Assembly (NCBI GenBank): GCA_946965045.2
Contig: OX337240.1
Location: 558,001-622,000, forward strand
Source of the DNA: Epithemia pelagica
Lineage: Eukaryota > Bacillariophyta > Bacillariophyceae > Surirellales > Surirellaceae
Direction of reading: 5' to 3'
DNA length: 64,000 bases
Below, piece after piece: positions 31,271-41,681 of this stretch. Under the pieces are notes generated by a model that was not told the origin of the DNA, did no database searches, and saw only the letters and a list, made by a program, of their open reading frames with translations. A program made the translations under genes and the position numbers. Position 1 is the stretch's first letter. Every line of letters starts with the position of its first letter.

Positions 31271-31904
31271 GACAAAGATGAAGATTGCGTCGTAGTAAAT
31301 CGTTGAATGGTTCTATGGCGATTCTGCCTCCGATCGACCGGCACTTTGGTGACCACACTGGCACCTTCCGCAACAAAAGAACAGCAACAATCAATCACCA
31401 CAATTGTTGAAAGTTGTCTGTATCGAACAACCGTCAAGATTCAGCAATCTCAACAGAAACATGTGCTTGGATGCAAAAAAATCAAAAATCAAAAACACAT
31501 CCCATTCCAAACAACGAGCCAGCATGCGTGCAACGGCTCTTTTCGGAGCGCCAGCCATGCTTACTCTACCAAAGTGAGTGCCGGCGCTTTCGCCGTTGGA
31601 CAGCAGTTAAAATTTTTCCCAATGGCCTTCGGGCACGGTGGCCGAGTCGTTTGGGCGCAACGGGAGTACGACCAAAACACGCCCTTTCCCAACCCCAAAA
31701 GACCGCGCCTCGAGTGGGTGTTGTGGTCGTCGTCGTCGTTGTGGTCGACGCCATTGCCGATTACAGCCGAGAGCAGCAAACAAGAGAGAGTACCACCAAG
31801 TATATCATCTTGTTGGTTGTAAGCGAGAGAGAACAAACCACCTCTAGACTCTGCCTTCATTGCACACACACACAGTCCAAACAAACAAAACACGAGAGAG
31901 AATC
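31271..31904. other. Divergent promoter region (634 bp)
   Basis: Separates the PB1 gene (minus) from the LarC-like gene (plus). Frames in it overlap and look spurious. A CACACACACA stretch lies about 45 bases before the LarC-like ATG. Confidence 0.4.
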
Positions 31905-33317
31905 ATGACAAGCCAAGATTCCTTGCCGGGCACTTTGGACGACCGCGTGTTGCACGCGCACATTGAATGTTCGCAGGGAGTGTCCACGTATTGCATTTTG
32001 GAAGCCACCTTGGGCATTGCCCGGGATTTGGGCGCCCAACATCGGTGGATTGATGAATTGGAAGATATCATGCCACGCATCTTTCCCGGCATGCTCAAAA
32101 ATTGTTATTTGCGCGACAGTGGGAGTGGCAAGGTGGCGGCGGCCAAGGTGGATTTTGTCCCGCGCAAAATTTCCGTCTATTTGGATGCCTTGAACAGTGC
32201 CGATCAAAACTTGCTCTTGTCACCCTGGGTGCGGGAACAAGCCAAGGCCGTTTTGCGCGAATTGATGGATCCCAGTCGACCGGCCAAGGCCGATCCCGTG
32301 TCCTTTTCGGTCGGTCACATTGTCGCCGCCCTCTGGTGTTTGGATCGCTTGCGGGTCCGGTCCGTCAGTTGCAGCCCGGTACCGTGGTCGTCCAAACCCA
32401 ATACGAGCATTTCTCCGACGCGGCTGTTGCGCCAAGCCCTCTTTGTGGGATTGCCGACGCAATTTGATGCCGATTCCTATGCCAAACGTACCACGGGCGA
32501 TGGTTTGGCCTTGTTGCGCGTCTTGACGGGCGTCGCCCGCAATCCCCATCATCCCATTTCCCGCGATCCACCGCCCATGATCTTGCGGGCCTCGGCGACG
32601 GGATCGGACGATGGAAGTGCCGATGATATCATTCAAATTGGCTTGACCGTGGGAGAATTGTCGTCCACGTCGTCCACGTCGTTGGACGCGACGGACCGGG
32701 TCCCCCACGCCTTGCCGCCCTGGGAAACGTCCAATGACATGAAACAAATTGCCACCAATATCGATGACATGACTTCCGAACATTTGGCCTTTTGCATGGA
32801 ATTGCTCTTGCAAGAAGGCGCGGCCGATGCCTGGTTGGAACCCATTGTCATGAAAAAGGGTCGATCGGCCCATACCTTGCACTGTCTGTGTACGGACCAG
32901 CAAGTCCCGGCCATGTTGACGTTGATTTTTCGACATTCCACCACCTTGGGCATTCGTGTCACTCCCGTCCAACGCATGGCACTCCGACGTCAAGTCCTTC
33001 AAGTGCCCGTCGATCCCTCCACCCTCAATGGCAGCACTACTACTACAACCATGGATCCCACGACGGCCACGGTCGATGTTAAGGTGGGATATTTGGGCGG
33101 AGGACCGGAACAGCAACAACAAATCACCACCATCAAGGCGGAATTTGACCATTGTTATCGAATTGCCTGCAAAACGGGACAGCCCATTCAACAAATTGCC
33201 AAACTGGCCGTGCGCAAGGCCGAAGAAGCCTTGCACAAACATGGCCAAAAACTGGTGGCCGAGTCGCCGCCACCAGCCATGAAAAAGAAGGAGAGTCAGC
33301 GAAGCGAATCGTCCTAA
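31905..33317 (+). CDS. larC: LarC-like (DUF111) nickel-pincer cofactor protein, 470 aa
   Basis: LarC is a CTP-dependent enzyme that inserts nickel into the pyridinium bis-thiocarboxylate mononucleotide cofactor of lactate racemase and relatives. The diagnostic C-terminal block is clear: TNIDDMTSEHLAFCMELLL, GAADAWLEPIVMKKGRSAHTLHCLC at residues about 286-325, then a conserved helix near the end (EFDHCYRIACKTGQPIQQI). The N-terminal domain keeps HIECSQGVS..ILEATLG where bacterial proteins have a HxDCxxGxxGDM-type motif, so the GDM is lost. The His-rich stretch common in bacterial LarC is absent. The start is the ATG at 31905 (MTSQDSLPG). No intron. No LarB, LarE or LarA is in the window. Confidence 0.85.
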   Translation: MTSQDSLPGTLDDRVLHAHIECSQGVSTYCILEATLGIARDLGAQHRWIDELEDIMPRIFPGMLKNCYLRDSGSGKVAAAKVDFVPRKISVYLDALNSADQNLLLSPWVREQAKAVLRELMDPSRPAKADPVSFSVGHIVAALWCLDRLRVRSVSCSPVPWSSKPNTSISPTRLLRQALFVGLPTQFDADSYAKRTTGDGLALLRVLTGVARNPHHPISRDPPPMILRASATGSDDGSADDIIQIGLTVGELSSTSSTSLDATDRVPHALPPWETSNDMKQIATNIDDMTSEHLAFCMELLLQEGAADAWLEPIVMKKGRSAHTLHCLCTDQQVPAMLTLIFRHSTTLGIRVTPVQRMALRRQVLQVPVDPSTLNGSTTTTTMDPTTATVDVKVGYLGGGPEQQQQITTIKAEFDHCYRIACKTGQPIQQIAKLAVRKAEEALHKHGQKLVAESPPPAMKKKESQRSESS

Positions 33318-34170
33318 GACACCAAGCAATCACCATAACCACCACAAATAGAATAGTAGTAGTAGTAGTACTAGGACGAGGAGGAGAATGGACACGCACC
33401 AACGGAACATTACTGTCGACAACATTGTAACACGCTGTTAATACTGGTCTTTTGGACATAACAACAATGGAACCGACGACTCATTCTATTGTAGAACGGA
33501 GAACCACCGTATAGAGGGTTTCGGCTGTCTCCCGTGTGGAACGTTTGGACCACCCGTCATCTTCCCATTTCCCATTTGTATCATGGACGTTGCCTCCTCC
33601 CCATCACCTACCACACTGGCTGACACACATCAAATCCAAAGAATGACAACCGTCCAGGACATGCGGCAAGAGGAGTGACAATATCACGGATGATACAGCC
33701 AATACCCTCTTACCAAGAAACCGTCGTCTCAACAGGGCCTTCCAGCTAGAGTCGCATTCCGCACTCCGCAAGGCGACACACCACCTTGTGGTAGTCTATG
33801 CGGAAGATGAGCTAGAGGAGCTACCCCCTGCCGACCCCTTCTGACATGGTGAGTTTAGTCTGACCTAGAGGACATAACGGGCTTGCGTATTATCGAGCAA
33901 GCAACTACATTATTTCCACAATTTTTTTGTCAATGGTCTGTGACTGGCGAAGAGACACTACGACAAACATCCTTGGCACGTGCCGTTTCGGTCTGTCCGA
34001 GAGATCGCAGTTAGTCTGTCACCAAAAACTCTGTCCGTTGAGTTTTGAGAACTAAGAGGATTCTAAAATCTTAAACAAGACACACTTTTTGCCGCAGGCC
34101 TCTGAAACCGAGAATGGCTCCACTGCCATCAAAACCCAAGGCACAAGACGACGCGAAGCAGCGTGGCTAC
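33318..34170. other. Intergenic region and probable left flank of the DIRS-like element
   Basis: No supported gene. A (GTA)n run lies near 33354-33371. The element terminus should fall between about 33850 and 34170, but I could not identify terminal or split repeats by eye. Confidence 0.35.
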
Positions 34171-35091
34171 TCAGAAGTCAAGGTGGATCGTGTTGGGGAA
34201 GTGGTGTCGGGGATCCTGGCCATTAAAGGTGTCAAAAAGTGTTTGGCTTGGGGATTCGAGCGCTGTCTCCGAATTGGTTTGGAGAGCCGGATCCACAAGG
34301 TTGTCGAGGCGATTTCGGAGGTTCTCGAAGGAAGTGGCTCGACTTTCCGGTGTTGTGCTGTCGACGTGTCGAAAGTCTGTGGTTGTGAACATGAGTTGGG
34401 CCATGCCCGTCGTCCATTCCAAGACTTGGGGGCGAATGTACCGCATGAAGGCAGTCGAGCTCCATCGTCCGAGAATCATTATTTTTACGACGGAACAATC
34501 AGCCAGGAAGAGGGCCATGGCGGCTCCGGATCGAAGGGAGTGGGTGCCTATGTCCATGGGGGCGTAGCCGAAGGCGCTGACTCCGCCGCCCAATTTGCAA
34601 GTTGAACGCAGCAAGTGTCGTGTGTCCTCTTGGCGAATGTATCGCGGTGGGAGCGATGGGTTGGTAGGATCGAACCAACAGTTCACTGGTGTCGATGCGG
34701 CGGCCTTCGGTCGGTAGTGGAGGATGCGCCGAAGGACTCGTCCCCACATCAGTACCGGGTCGAAGATGGGGTCGTTGGTTCGACTTTGTGTTCTGGTTTC
34801 ACATTTGTGGTTGTTCTTCTGATCACGGAAAGTGATCGAAACGTATTTTGCGAGACAGTGAAAGTGTGGATGGTTGGCGGCGATGGTCTCGTGCTTCCTG
34901 GCGGTGAAGAAGACGACGTCGCCGATGGTTAGGAGCTTGGTCTTGCCGCGATGGGGGACGGTGGTGATTTCGCAGCTTCGACAGCCGAAGAAGAAACCGC
35001 ATCCTGCGAGGTCGGCGACGCAGGCCTTGAAGGAGGCAAAGTCGAAGACTCTGGATTGCGGTGTAGGAGATTTGACTCGGCAGCAGTGTAG
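34171..35091 (-). CDS. Tyrosine recombinase of DIRS-like element
   Basis: An open frame of 306 codons starts after a TAG at 35092-35094 and has no ATG before 34749, where MWGRVLRRI begins. Codons upstream of that ATG are clearly coding (FKACVADLAGCGFF, GKTKLLTIGDVVFF, AKYVSITFRDQKN, DPIFDPVLMWGR). The catalytic box is GTHSLRSGAAMALF (H-x-x-R), GRWSS and the nucleophile Tyr in FMRYIRPQ. It overlaps the end of the RT frame by 163 bases in another phase, so it may be expressed by frameshift or as a separate start. Such enzymes insert a circular DNA intermediate without a target duplication. Confidence 0.85.
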   Translation of the reverse strand, partial: LHCCRVKSPTPQSRVFDFASFKACVADLAGCGFFFGCRSCEITTVPHRGKTKLLTIGDVVFFTARKHETIAANHPHFHCLAKYVSITFRDQKNNHKCETRTQSRTNDPIFDPVLMWGRVLRRILHYRPKAAASTPVNCWFDPTNPSLPPRYIRQEDTRHLLRSTCKLGGGVSAFGYAPMDIGTHSLRSGAAMALFLADCSVVKIMILGRWSSTAFMRYIRPQVLEWTTGMAQLMFTTTDFRHVDSTTPESRATSFENLRNRLDNLVDPALQTNSETALESPSQTLFDTFNGQDPRHHFPNTIHLDF

Positions 35092-37598
35092 CTACATAAA
35101 TCTAAGGTGTTTGATTGTGATAGCTTTTTCTCTCTTTTCCGGGGGGTCAAGATTCGCCCACGCACGCTTGAGGGAGGAGACAAGGGGGTGTAGATTGCTC
35201 CCGTCTTGACAGTGGCAGGGGCTCGGCCGGTCGAGATTCCTGAAGCACGATGCCAAGTCTCCAATGGCTTGCGCAAGAGTGCTCGCTTGAAGAGGGTTCG
35301 AGCTGTCCCTGTTCCTCGTGAAGTCGGCTTCCCGGAGGCATTGGAGGAAGGAACATGCGATGCTGGCTCTGTGGTTGGAGGCTGGGACGGAGTCGAGGAG
35401 TGGGTCGTGACCAAATCCAATCCTGTCGAGATGGCCTGTCCATCGTTCCCAACATTGGTCGCGTTTCTGGTGTGATCCTTCTGTCTTTCCGAAGAAGATT
35501 CAGGAGACTGAGGCACGATGGAGCAGATCCAACATAAAATTGCGTTGGGAAGTTGTCTGATGCAAAAATTCTCTGGAATCTGAGAGGGAAAATTATTATG
35601 AATGTAAGTGGTGAGTTGGTCATCTGTGAGGTGCCAATAACGAGAAAGTATATCTGACACTTCGTTTCTCTTCTCTGGGATGTGTTCCGCTTGGAGAGAG
35701 AAACGGTGTTCGAGAGTTAGCTCCATCAGTCGTTTCGAGACCTTGACATGGTGGGGTTTGTCCGTTCCAAAACTGGATTTATACATCCAGCCGACAGCCG
35801 AAGAGTTGTCGGAGAGAGCGAGTGCAGCGTCGTTCTCGTTCACGTCGCCAAACCAACAATCCACCCACATCGTGACGACGATGGCAATATACTCGAAGAG
35901 ATTATTCGATCGAGTCTTGTTGGTTGGGTTGTGCTCCATCATCGTCTTGAGCATGATCTCGTCGATGTGGAACCGCCAAGCTCGGCCGGATCCAACGGAA
36001 TAACCGCCCATTCCTTCGGGGCAGGAGTCGGCGTGCAACAGCTGCGTGGGGACGTGGCAAACGAGTCGGTTGAAGGAGATGCCGTTGTGGGCGTGATCCA
36101 GCAGGAGTTTCCACATTTCCAAGTCTGGGACGATCGAGTCTGGGACATGATACCGGTAAAAGGCGGGTGGGACGTCTCGATTCGACCGTGGCCGTTTGGG
36201 GTTCTTGTCTGTCTCGGCCTTTTTCTGACGGAATGTCCGTTCGATGAACAGTTGGTATTCGCAAATTCGGGCAAGCCAAAAAGACGAATGGGGAATGCCT
36301 TTGGTGGCATGCAACAATTTACCGATTAAGCTACGTAATTCCTGGAAGGTGGTGCGTCGAGTTTGCAGCATGGTGTCAATCTCGCGCGTCCAGCCGATTC
36401 GCTTGTCGTTGGGCAGGCTGAGAGTCATCGTTCGTGAATCAACAATCCAACCGAGAACTCGTTGTATTTCAGCGGGTGCTCCTTCGGCTTGCAGCTTGTC
36501 TGCTTCCAACATGTCTTTGCGAGAAATCGGTTCGTCGTCGGCAACTGGGCGTGTCATGAGGTGGACCACCAGTGGGACGATACTTGGGCATTTTTCGAGA
36601 TTCTTGGCGGTGGCAAGGAATACTTGGATCATGTCATCCAAGTAAGAGTCGTGAAAGCCTTGTGGTCGCGGGGGGATAGCGACAGCCAATTCGCATGCTT
36701 GGGCAAGGGGAGTGTCGTCTGGTGCGCATTTGGGTGGGCCAATGCCTTCTTGGAGTGGTGATTGGACTATGTCGGGGTGCCAATCATCGAAGTCGGCCAA
36801 ATCGTTGCACAAATCTGTGCCAATTTTGGAAACAACGGAGAATTCTGCAGGATTGGCCGATGCACCGAAGGTCAATCGCAAGTTCAGGTGCAGAAAATCC
36901 ATGGATGGATCGATTGTTATATTTCTCGCAACCACGTTACCGTTGCCATGGATGCGTCGATAAGCAGACGCCCAATCAAATTTACTCAACAATATACGGT
37001 CGTCGGGATGGTGCCAGCGAAGAGTCACGATTTGGTGGATTATCCTGTCGAGGCAGTGGCCCATGACGAGGTCAATCAACTGGGTTTGGTCGATCAAGTC
37101 GTTGGTGGATGGACAGAAACCAAGCGAAAAAGATTGGTCGTGGGTGAGACGTAGCTTCGGAACAAGGTCGCCGTTGGCGTCAATTCCGAGTTGATGGGCT
37201 ACTCCCATGGGGCTGATTCGGCTGTGCTTGATGGCTCTACCACAGTCGAAGGTAATTGGTAGGGAGAATCCTTTGGCTGAGTCCTTTCGGAGGACTTTCA
37301 GGAGCGCGTCAGGATTTTTCTTACCGGAGGCATGGTTGCCGTATACGAGGATTGCCTCGTTTTCTGCCCTTCTGGCTGGTTCGAATTCCTCAACTGTGAG
37401 AGGAAACAAAACACCATGGGTTACAATCTGCTGGAAGCGTGACCAGTAGGGATGGCCGCTGAGCAGTGGCTCAAGAATTTTGGCTGTGCGAAATTCCTAG
37501 CCTGGTGAGATGACGGAGCCGGGGTGGCTGTCCAACACCAGTTGCATGTCAAAGTCGTATTCAGCAATCAACTGTGAATTGTGAACAGAGTTGGACAT
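34929..37598 (-). pseudogene. DIRS-like reverse transcriptase/RNase H with an in-frame TAG
   Basis: The frame starts at ATG 37598 (MSNSVHNSQL) and runs to 34929, broken only by TAG at 37497-37499 in the family-like context SPG-stop-EFR, followed by LEPLLSGHPYWSRF. After it come GNHASGKKNP, the RT motif LSKFDWASAYRRIH, the YLDD box in FHDSYLDDMIQ, and RNase H signatures LLHADSCPEGMGG, NNLFEYIAIV, ALSDNSSAVGW and EVSDILSRYW. All catalytic residues look present, so the damage is one nonsense codon (or the stop is read through). The C-terminal 250 residues are Ser/Pro/Thr-rich. Confidence 0.85.
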
Positions 37599-37612
37599 GA
37601 CTGACAAGTTGT

Positions 37613-38431
37613 CTATTCCATGGCGGAATGGAGACGGCTTGGGGGTGGAAGGAACGTCGGATGCGATCGATAGGATGGTGGACAGCTGGAGAGGATGGGT
37701 AGTCGGTTGGAGTCTTGGTGGGAACAGTCTCTTATCTTCTTCACATCGTTGGGCAGATAACTCTTGATAGGGGGCGCGAGATGGGGATCCGAATGGGGCA
37801 TTAAGTTAGACTCACCTAGTAAATTTAAATCCGCATTCCGAGCTTTTTCCAATCGTTTGACATTCCGTTCTAGGGGTCGTCCCGAGAAATCAGATCCAAT
37901 GATTGCAGAGGAACTCCCAGGGAGCGTCTTCTGAATTTGAGAGGATAGATTCTCGGGAGAGGAGCTTGGGGGACTTGGGGGAGAAGGAACTTGGTTACTT
38001 ATGTCGGTGTGACCGTTCAGATTGTCTGAGGTCGTGGGTGAAGCTTTCCGGCGTGATGGGGGGTCATCAACGGAAAAGGATTGTATCTTGTGAAGGGAGT
38101 CAGTCGTGGAAGGGAAGGAGACGTGACGATCCAAAGATACTAAGGGGAGTTGGGAAAGATCGTTGAGACGTTCTTCGGGACGTCGCGAATAATCTTGAGA
38201 AGTATGTTGTGTCAAGAAAGGATTGCTTGACGTCGGAATAATGGGGTTGCTAGAAGAATAGGATGGAGCTTGGGGTGGGAGAAAGGATGGGGTGATCTCT
38301 GGAGATGACTGCAAAGAAGGAGAAGACTCTGCAGCTACTCTTATATTATTAATGGTGGGTTGAGAGTCGTGAGAAGGAACGATGGAGACGGTGGGAGTGG
38401 ACGGAACAACAAGAATCAACCCGTCCTGGCG
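37613..38431 (-). other. Pro/Ser-rich open frame in phase with gag
   Basis: It directly follows the gag TGA (38432-38434) in the same frame, has no useful ATG, and ends TAG beside the RT start. It is either a gag extension made by stop read-through or a decayed linker/protease region. No protease motif seen. Confidence 0.5.
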
Positions 38432-41182
38432 TCAGTTGCTGGAGGATGATCCAGCATATGCTGACCGGTAAAACTCGTCCATTGCTTCCTTCTTGTTGTG
38501 TTTTGCCGGATCGTCGTGACAAAACTTACACTTCTTGCCTTTCTTGCAGATGCCTTTTGTAAAGAGAATGTTGCAGAAGGGAATCTCTTTTCCGTCCTTG
38601 GAGATCTTCGGAATGTTGGTCAAAACTCCGGGAGAAAAGACCGACATGTAATTCTTGCCATTGGGGAGCAACCATCCTGCTGGAGAATCGAAGGTGATGG
38701 GTTGTTTCGTGGAATCGGAATTGGAGGAAGAGGAGGAGCCTTGTTGTTGTCGTTTGGAGTTCGGTGATCCGTCAGAAGAATTGTTGGAGCGTTTCTTCTG
38801 GGTGGATTTTTGTTGTTGATCCTGGTACTTGGCTTGTAGAGCGGGTGGGAGGGAAACCAAGGCTGCACCTGTCTTGACATTGAAGAGAATCCAGTTGATT
38901 CTTTCTTCCAATTCACAAAAGCCAACATCAATCACCGCATTAGCGCTCGAAAGAGTCGAGACGAATTCTTGGATCGCTTCGTCAAGGGCAAAAAGGAACT
39001 GTCCAAAATAAAATTCGTTGCCTGAGCTCTGCATTTTCGCCATGATGCGGTAGCGGTATCGATGGAAGAAAGTCAAAACCTTGCGGATTTGCGTTGCGAT
39101 GAATGAATTGGAACCACAAAGGCCTTTGGCACAGGCCCAGTAAGATCGGAGTTGCTTTTCGAATTCGTCTTCTGTACGCGGAAAGAACAAGTTGTGATTG
39201 GTATACAACTGTTGCATTTCCTTGGACTGCTTCATCTCGTTCAAGTGGCAGAGAGAAGCGTTGTGAATCTGCTGCCGAATGTTCTTGTCAAGGGTATGAT
39301 TGGAATCGAGCCCTGGGATCGCGTATGGATCAAAGGAGAACGGGCTGAACCCACCGGGTAAGGCTTCCGACTTGCAACGAAGACCCAAGCGTTGAATCAC
39401 CGCGCATTGACCCAACAAAATGGTGCAGGCGTTGTCGGATGGATCAAAGACTTCGGCGACGAATGATTCAAAGAAGGAAGCCGAGTTTTTGCACTTCCAA
39501 ACAATCTTGATGATATCGGACAGTTCTTCGGGGAGTGCTGTGGCTGTGCGATGGATAGAGCCAAGGCGAAGTTGTTTCTGGGCGTTAAGAGCAGGCATGT
39601 CGCGAAACATGCTCTTGGATTCCGGAGAAGTTATATCTTCTTCGTGTCCAGAACGTTTCTGGTTCATATCCTTGATGCACTGAGAGATCATAAACAAGTG
39701 AGTGTTTCCCTCATTGTCGACGATCTTGACTCCGGACGTCGTCTTGAAGGACGAGGATGGGACTTGACTTGAACAATCAACCAGGCTCTCGGTGACATGA
39801 GGGGAGGGAGTCATCTGAGGCTTGTCGACGGAGGGACGACGGTCATTGAATCTATCCGGGAAGGAGGTGGATCGATGAGAGTCAATGGTGGTGGTTGCTC
39901 GGGTAAAGTCTTGGGGAACCGATGGGATCAGACAATGGAGGGCATTCGATTTTGGCTTGATGGCTTGGACCCAACAAAAACAAAGGATATGGTCGAGGAC
40001 TTAGAGGTAAGGATAGTCCAACGGCATACCTTGTGTTTTGTCGGATGGAGAAGGTTCGGGAGAACTACGCCACCAGTGAGACAAGGCCAACTTATAGAGA
40101 GCGCTCGCAAGGTCGGGAAAGGAGATCTCGATTTCGTTTCCTTGGGAGGAATAGGAGTTATGGAACATCGTGCCTGAGAAGCAAGGAGGAAGAAGGCAGA
40201 TGCTCGAACTCACAAAATCATTCTCCTTCTCGGAAGGGGCTAGGGTCTTGAACTTGGAAGAGTCAAGAGCAAAGCGTGGGATCTTGGAATCCGAAGGGAG
40301 GCCATCCAATGCAACAACACAATGTTCGATAATCTCGGCAAGAGTCGGGACATGGGGGAATTTGTGTTCGGTCAAAAGGTCAGAAAGGTCTTGGGAATCA
40401 ATCTGAAAGGGGGCGCCGTCAAAAGACGACGAAATCAGACCGAAAAGATCAATCTCAGGATGGACAAAAGTACCACAATCAACCGGGCAACAAAGGTTGT
40501 GAATCAAAAGGGGATGATCACGACGCGATGTTGTCAGAAAGGCGAAGGAGTGGTTACCCGTCTTGGAGGACAACCAAACATGTAGGTCTTCGGCAGAAGA
40601 AAGGCGGTTGAAGCTGTCGCTGACTTGTTTCCAGAGGGAAGGATGGTGAGTCAGGGAGACATGAAAGGGACGAACAAACGAATTGCACCAATCAACCGGA
40701 TCCAACTTGGAGAGTTTCGAGAAGATCTGGTCGAGATCTTTATTGCCGAGAGACGAAAAATCGTGAGCAAAATAAAGATCGAAGCGACGAAAGCTCTTGT
40801 TGATCAACTCATCATGGTTCTTGGCTGGTGCGGAAAGGTCGGCAGCATCATCATCGGGATCAACCTTGCCAATGTCGTCGTCAGTTCCTTTCTCATCCGA
40901 AGGGGTCTTGGAGGAAAACTTGTTCCCGTGGAACAGTTTTTCCTGGATATCAGAATCAGAGCCGACGGAGATCACATCATCTTCAGAGGCGACTGGTGCC
41001 TGTTTCTTCTTCTTGAAGGAAGAAGAGGAGGAGGCGGACGGTTTCTGGTCCTGGGGAGGGTCATCAGCAACATCAGGCTGAGAGATCGGAATCGACTCAG
41101 GCGCTTGACGAGCGGAATCAGGGGGGTTGTTCTTGGAACCAAAGAGGTCATCAAGAAAGGGGTTAGGACCAGAAAACGTCAT
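38432..41182 (-). CDS. Gag-like protein of DIRS-like element, probably two exons, 894 aa
   Basis: The ATG at 41182 (MTFSGPNPFLDDLFG) opens a frame that meets one TAA at 40001-40003 and then continues in the same phase. A 66-base GTATGC...CCAAG intron (40029-39964, phase 1) would remove exactly that stop; read-through or mutation are alternatives. The N-terminal third is Asp/Ser/Lys-rich and disordered. The middle is helical (FRRFDLYFAHDFSSL; GQCAVIQRLGLRCKSEALPGG). The C-terminus has a CCCH-type zinc finger (CKKGKKCKFCHDDPAKH) as expected for nucleic-acid binding. Confidence 0.7.
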
Positions 41183-41627
41183 GGTAAGATAAGGCTAAGG
41201 GCAGATGTAAGCTTACTAAGATCGATGCAATCGTCTCGGAACTCGTCTCGTTGTCGTTGCAGGGATGCTGGACCTGAGAAGAGTGAGCTCTTCTCACGCT
41301 TCATCCAATCTGCATTCGGTCATCCGAATCGTAAAACCAGAGGGAACGGAATCGGATGCTCGCCTCGCGACGAGGCGGCTCGGTCGCACCTCGAATGTCA
41401 GTCGCTGAAGTCTGGCCAGCATCGGCCACGTCACTCCACCCAGTACAGACACTGACTACTGACTGGCTAATCATTCTGATGCAAAAAGTACACAAGATTC
41501 GGATAAACGGAACTAGCTAGTGTAATACATACGGAGAATCAATAACCCGACCTCCTAACAAAATGGAGAAAGCGGAACAAATGAAAAACGCGCTGCCCGT
41601 ACAAAGTCTCTTTGATTCTTTCGCCTA
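41183..41627. other. Right flank of DIRS-like element up to duplication copy A
   Basis: No gene. It should contain the element leader/terminus. It directly abuts the left edge of duplicated segment A at 41628. Confidence 0.4.
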
Positions 41628-41681
41628 AGTAGCATTTCCTACTCATCGATTCGAAGGAGTCCTTTTGAGCTTTACATCACA

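Larger units (their letters stand above)
34171..41182 (-). mobile_element. DIRS-like (tyrosine-recombinase) retrotransposon, coding part
   Basis: In order on the minus strand it has a gag-like protein, a Pro/Ser linker frame, RT with RNase H, and an overlapping tyrosine recombinase. An RT joined to a tyrosine recombinase instead of a DDE integrase defines the DIRS order. Some frames are interrupted by single stops. Element ends were not found; they lie within about 33850-34170 and 41183-41627. Confidence 0.85.

Noticed and set aside
31860-33329. 369-codon minus-strand frame at 32220-33329
   Set aside because: Antisense shadow of the LarC-like gene; Gly/Arg/His-rich with no motif.
34114-34605. 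163-codon plus-strand open frame
   Set aside because: It is antisense to the tyrosine recombinase, whose catalytic motifs are clear on the other strand.
34874-37066. Several plus-strand frames of 80-190 codons
   Set aside because: All are antisense to the RT/RNase H region.
33850-41627. Inverted or split terminal repeats of the DIRS-like element
   Set aside because: A short similarity (ACTTTTTGC...CAG) between the flanks is too brief to call a terminus by eye.
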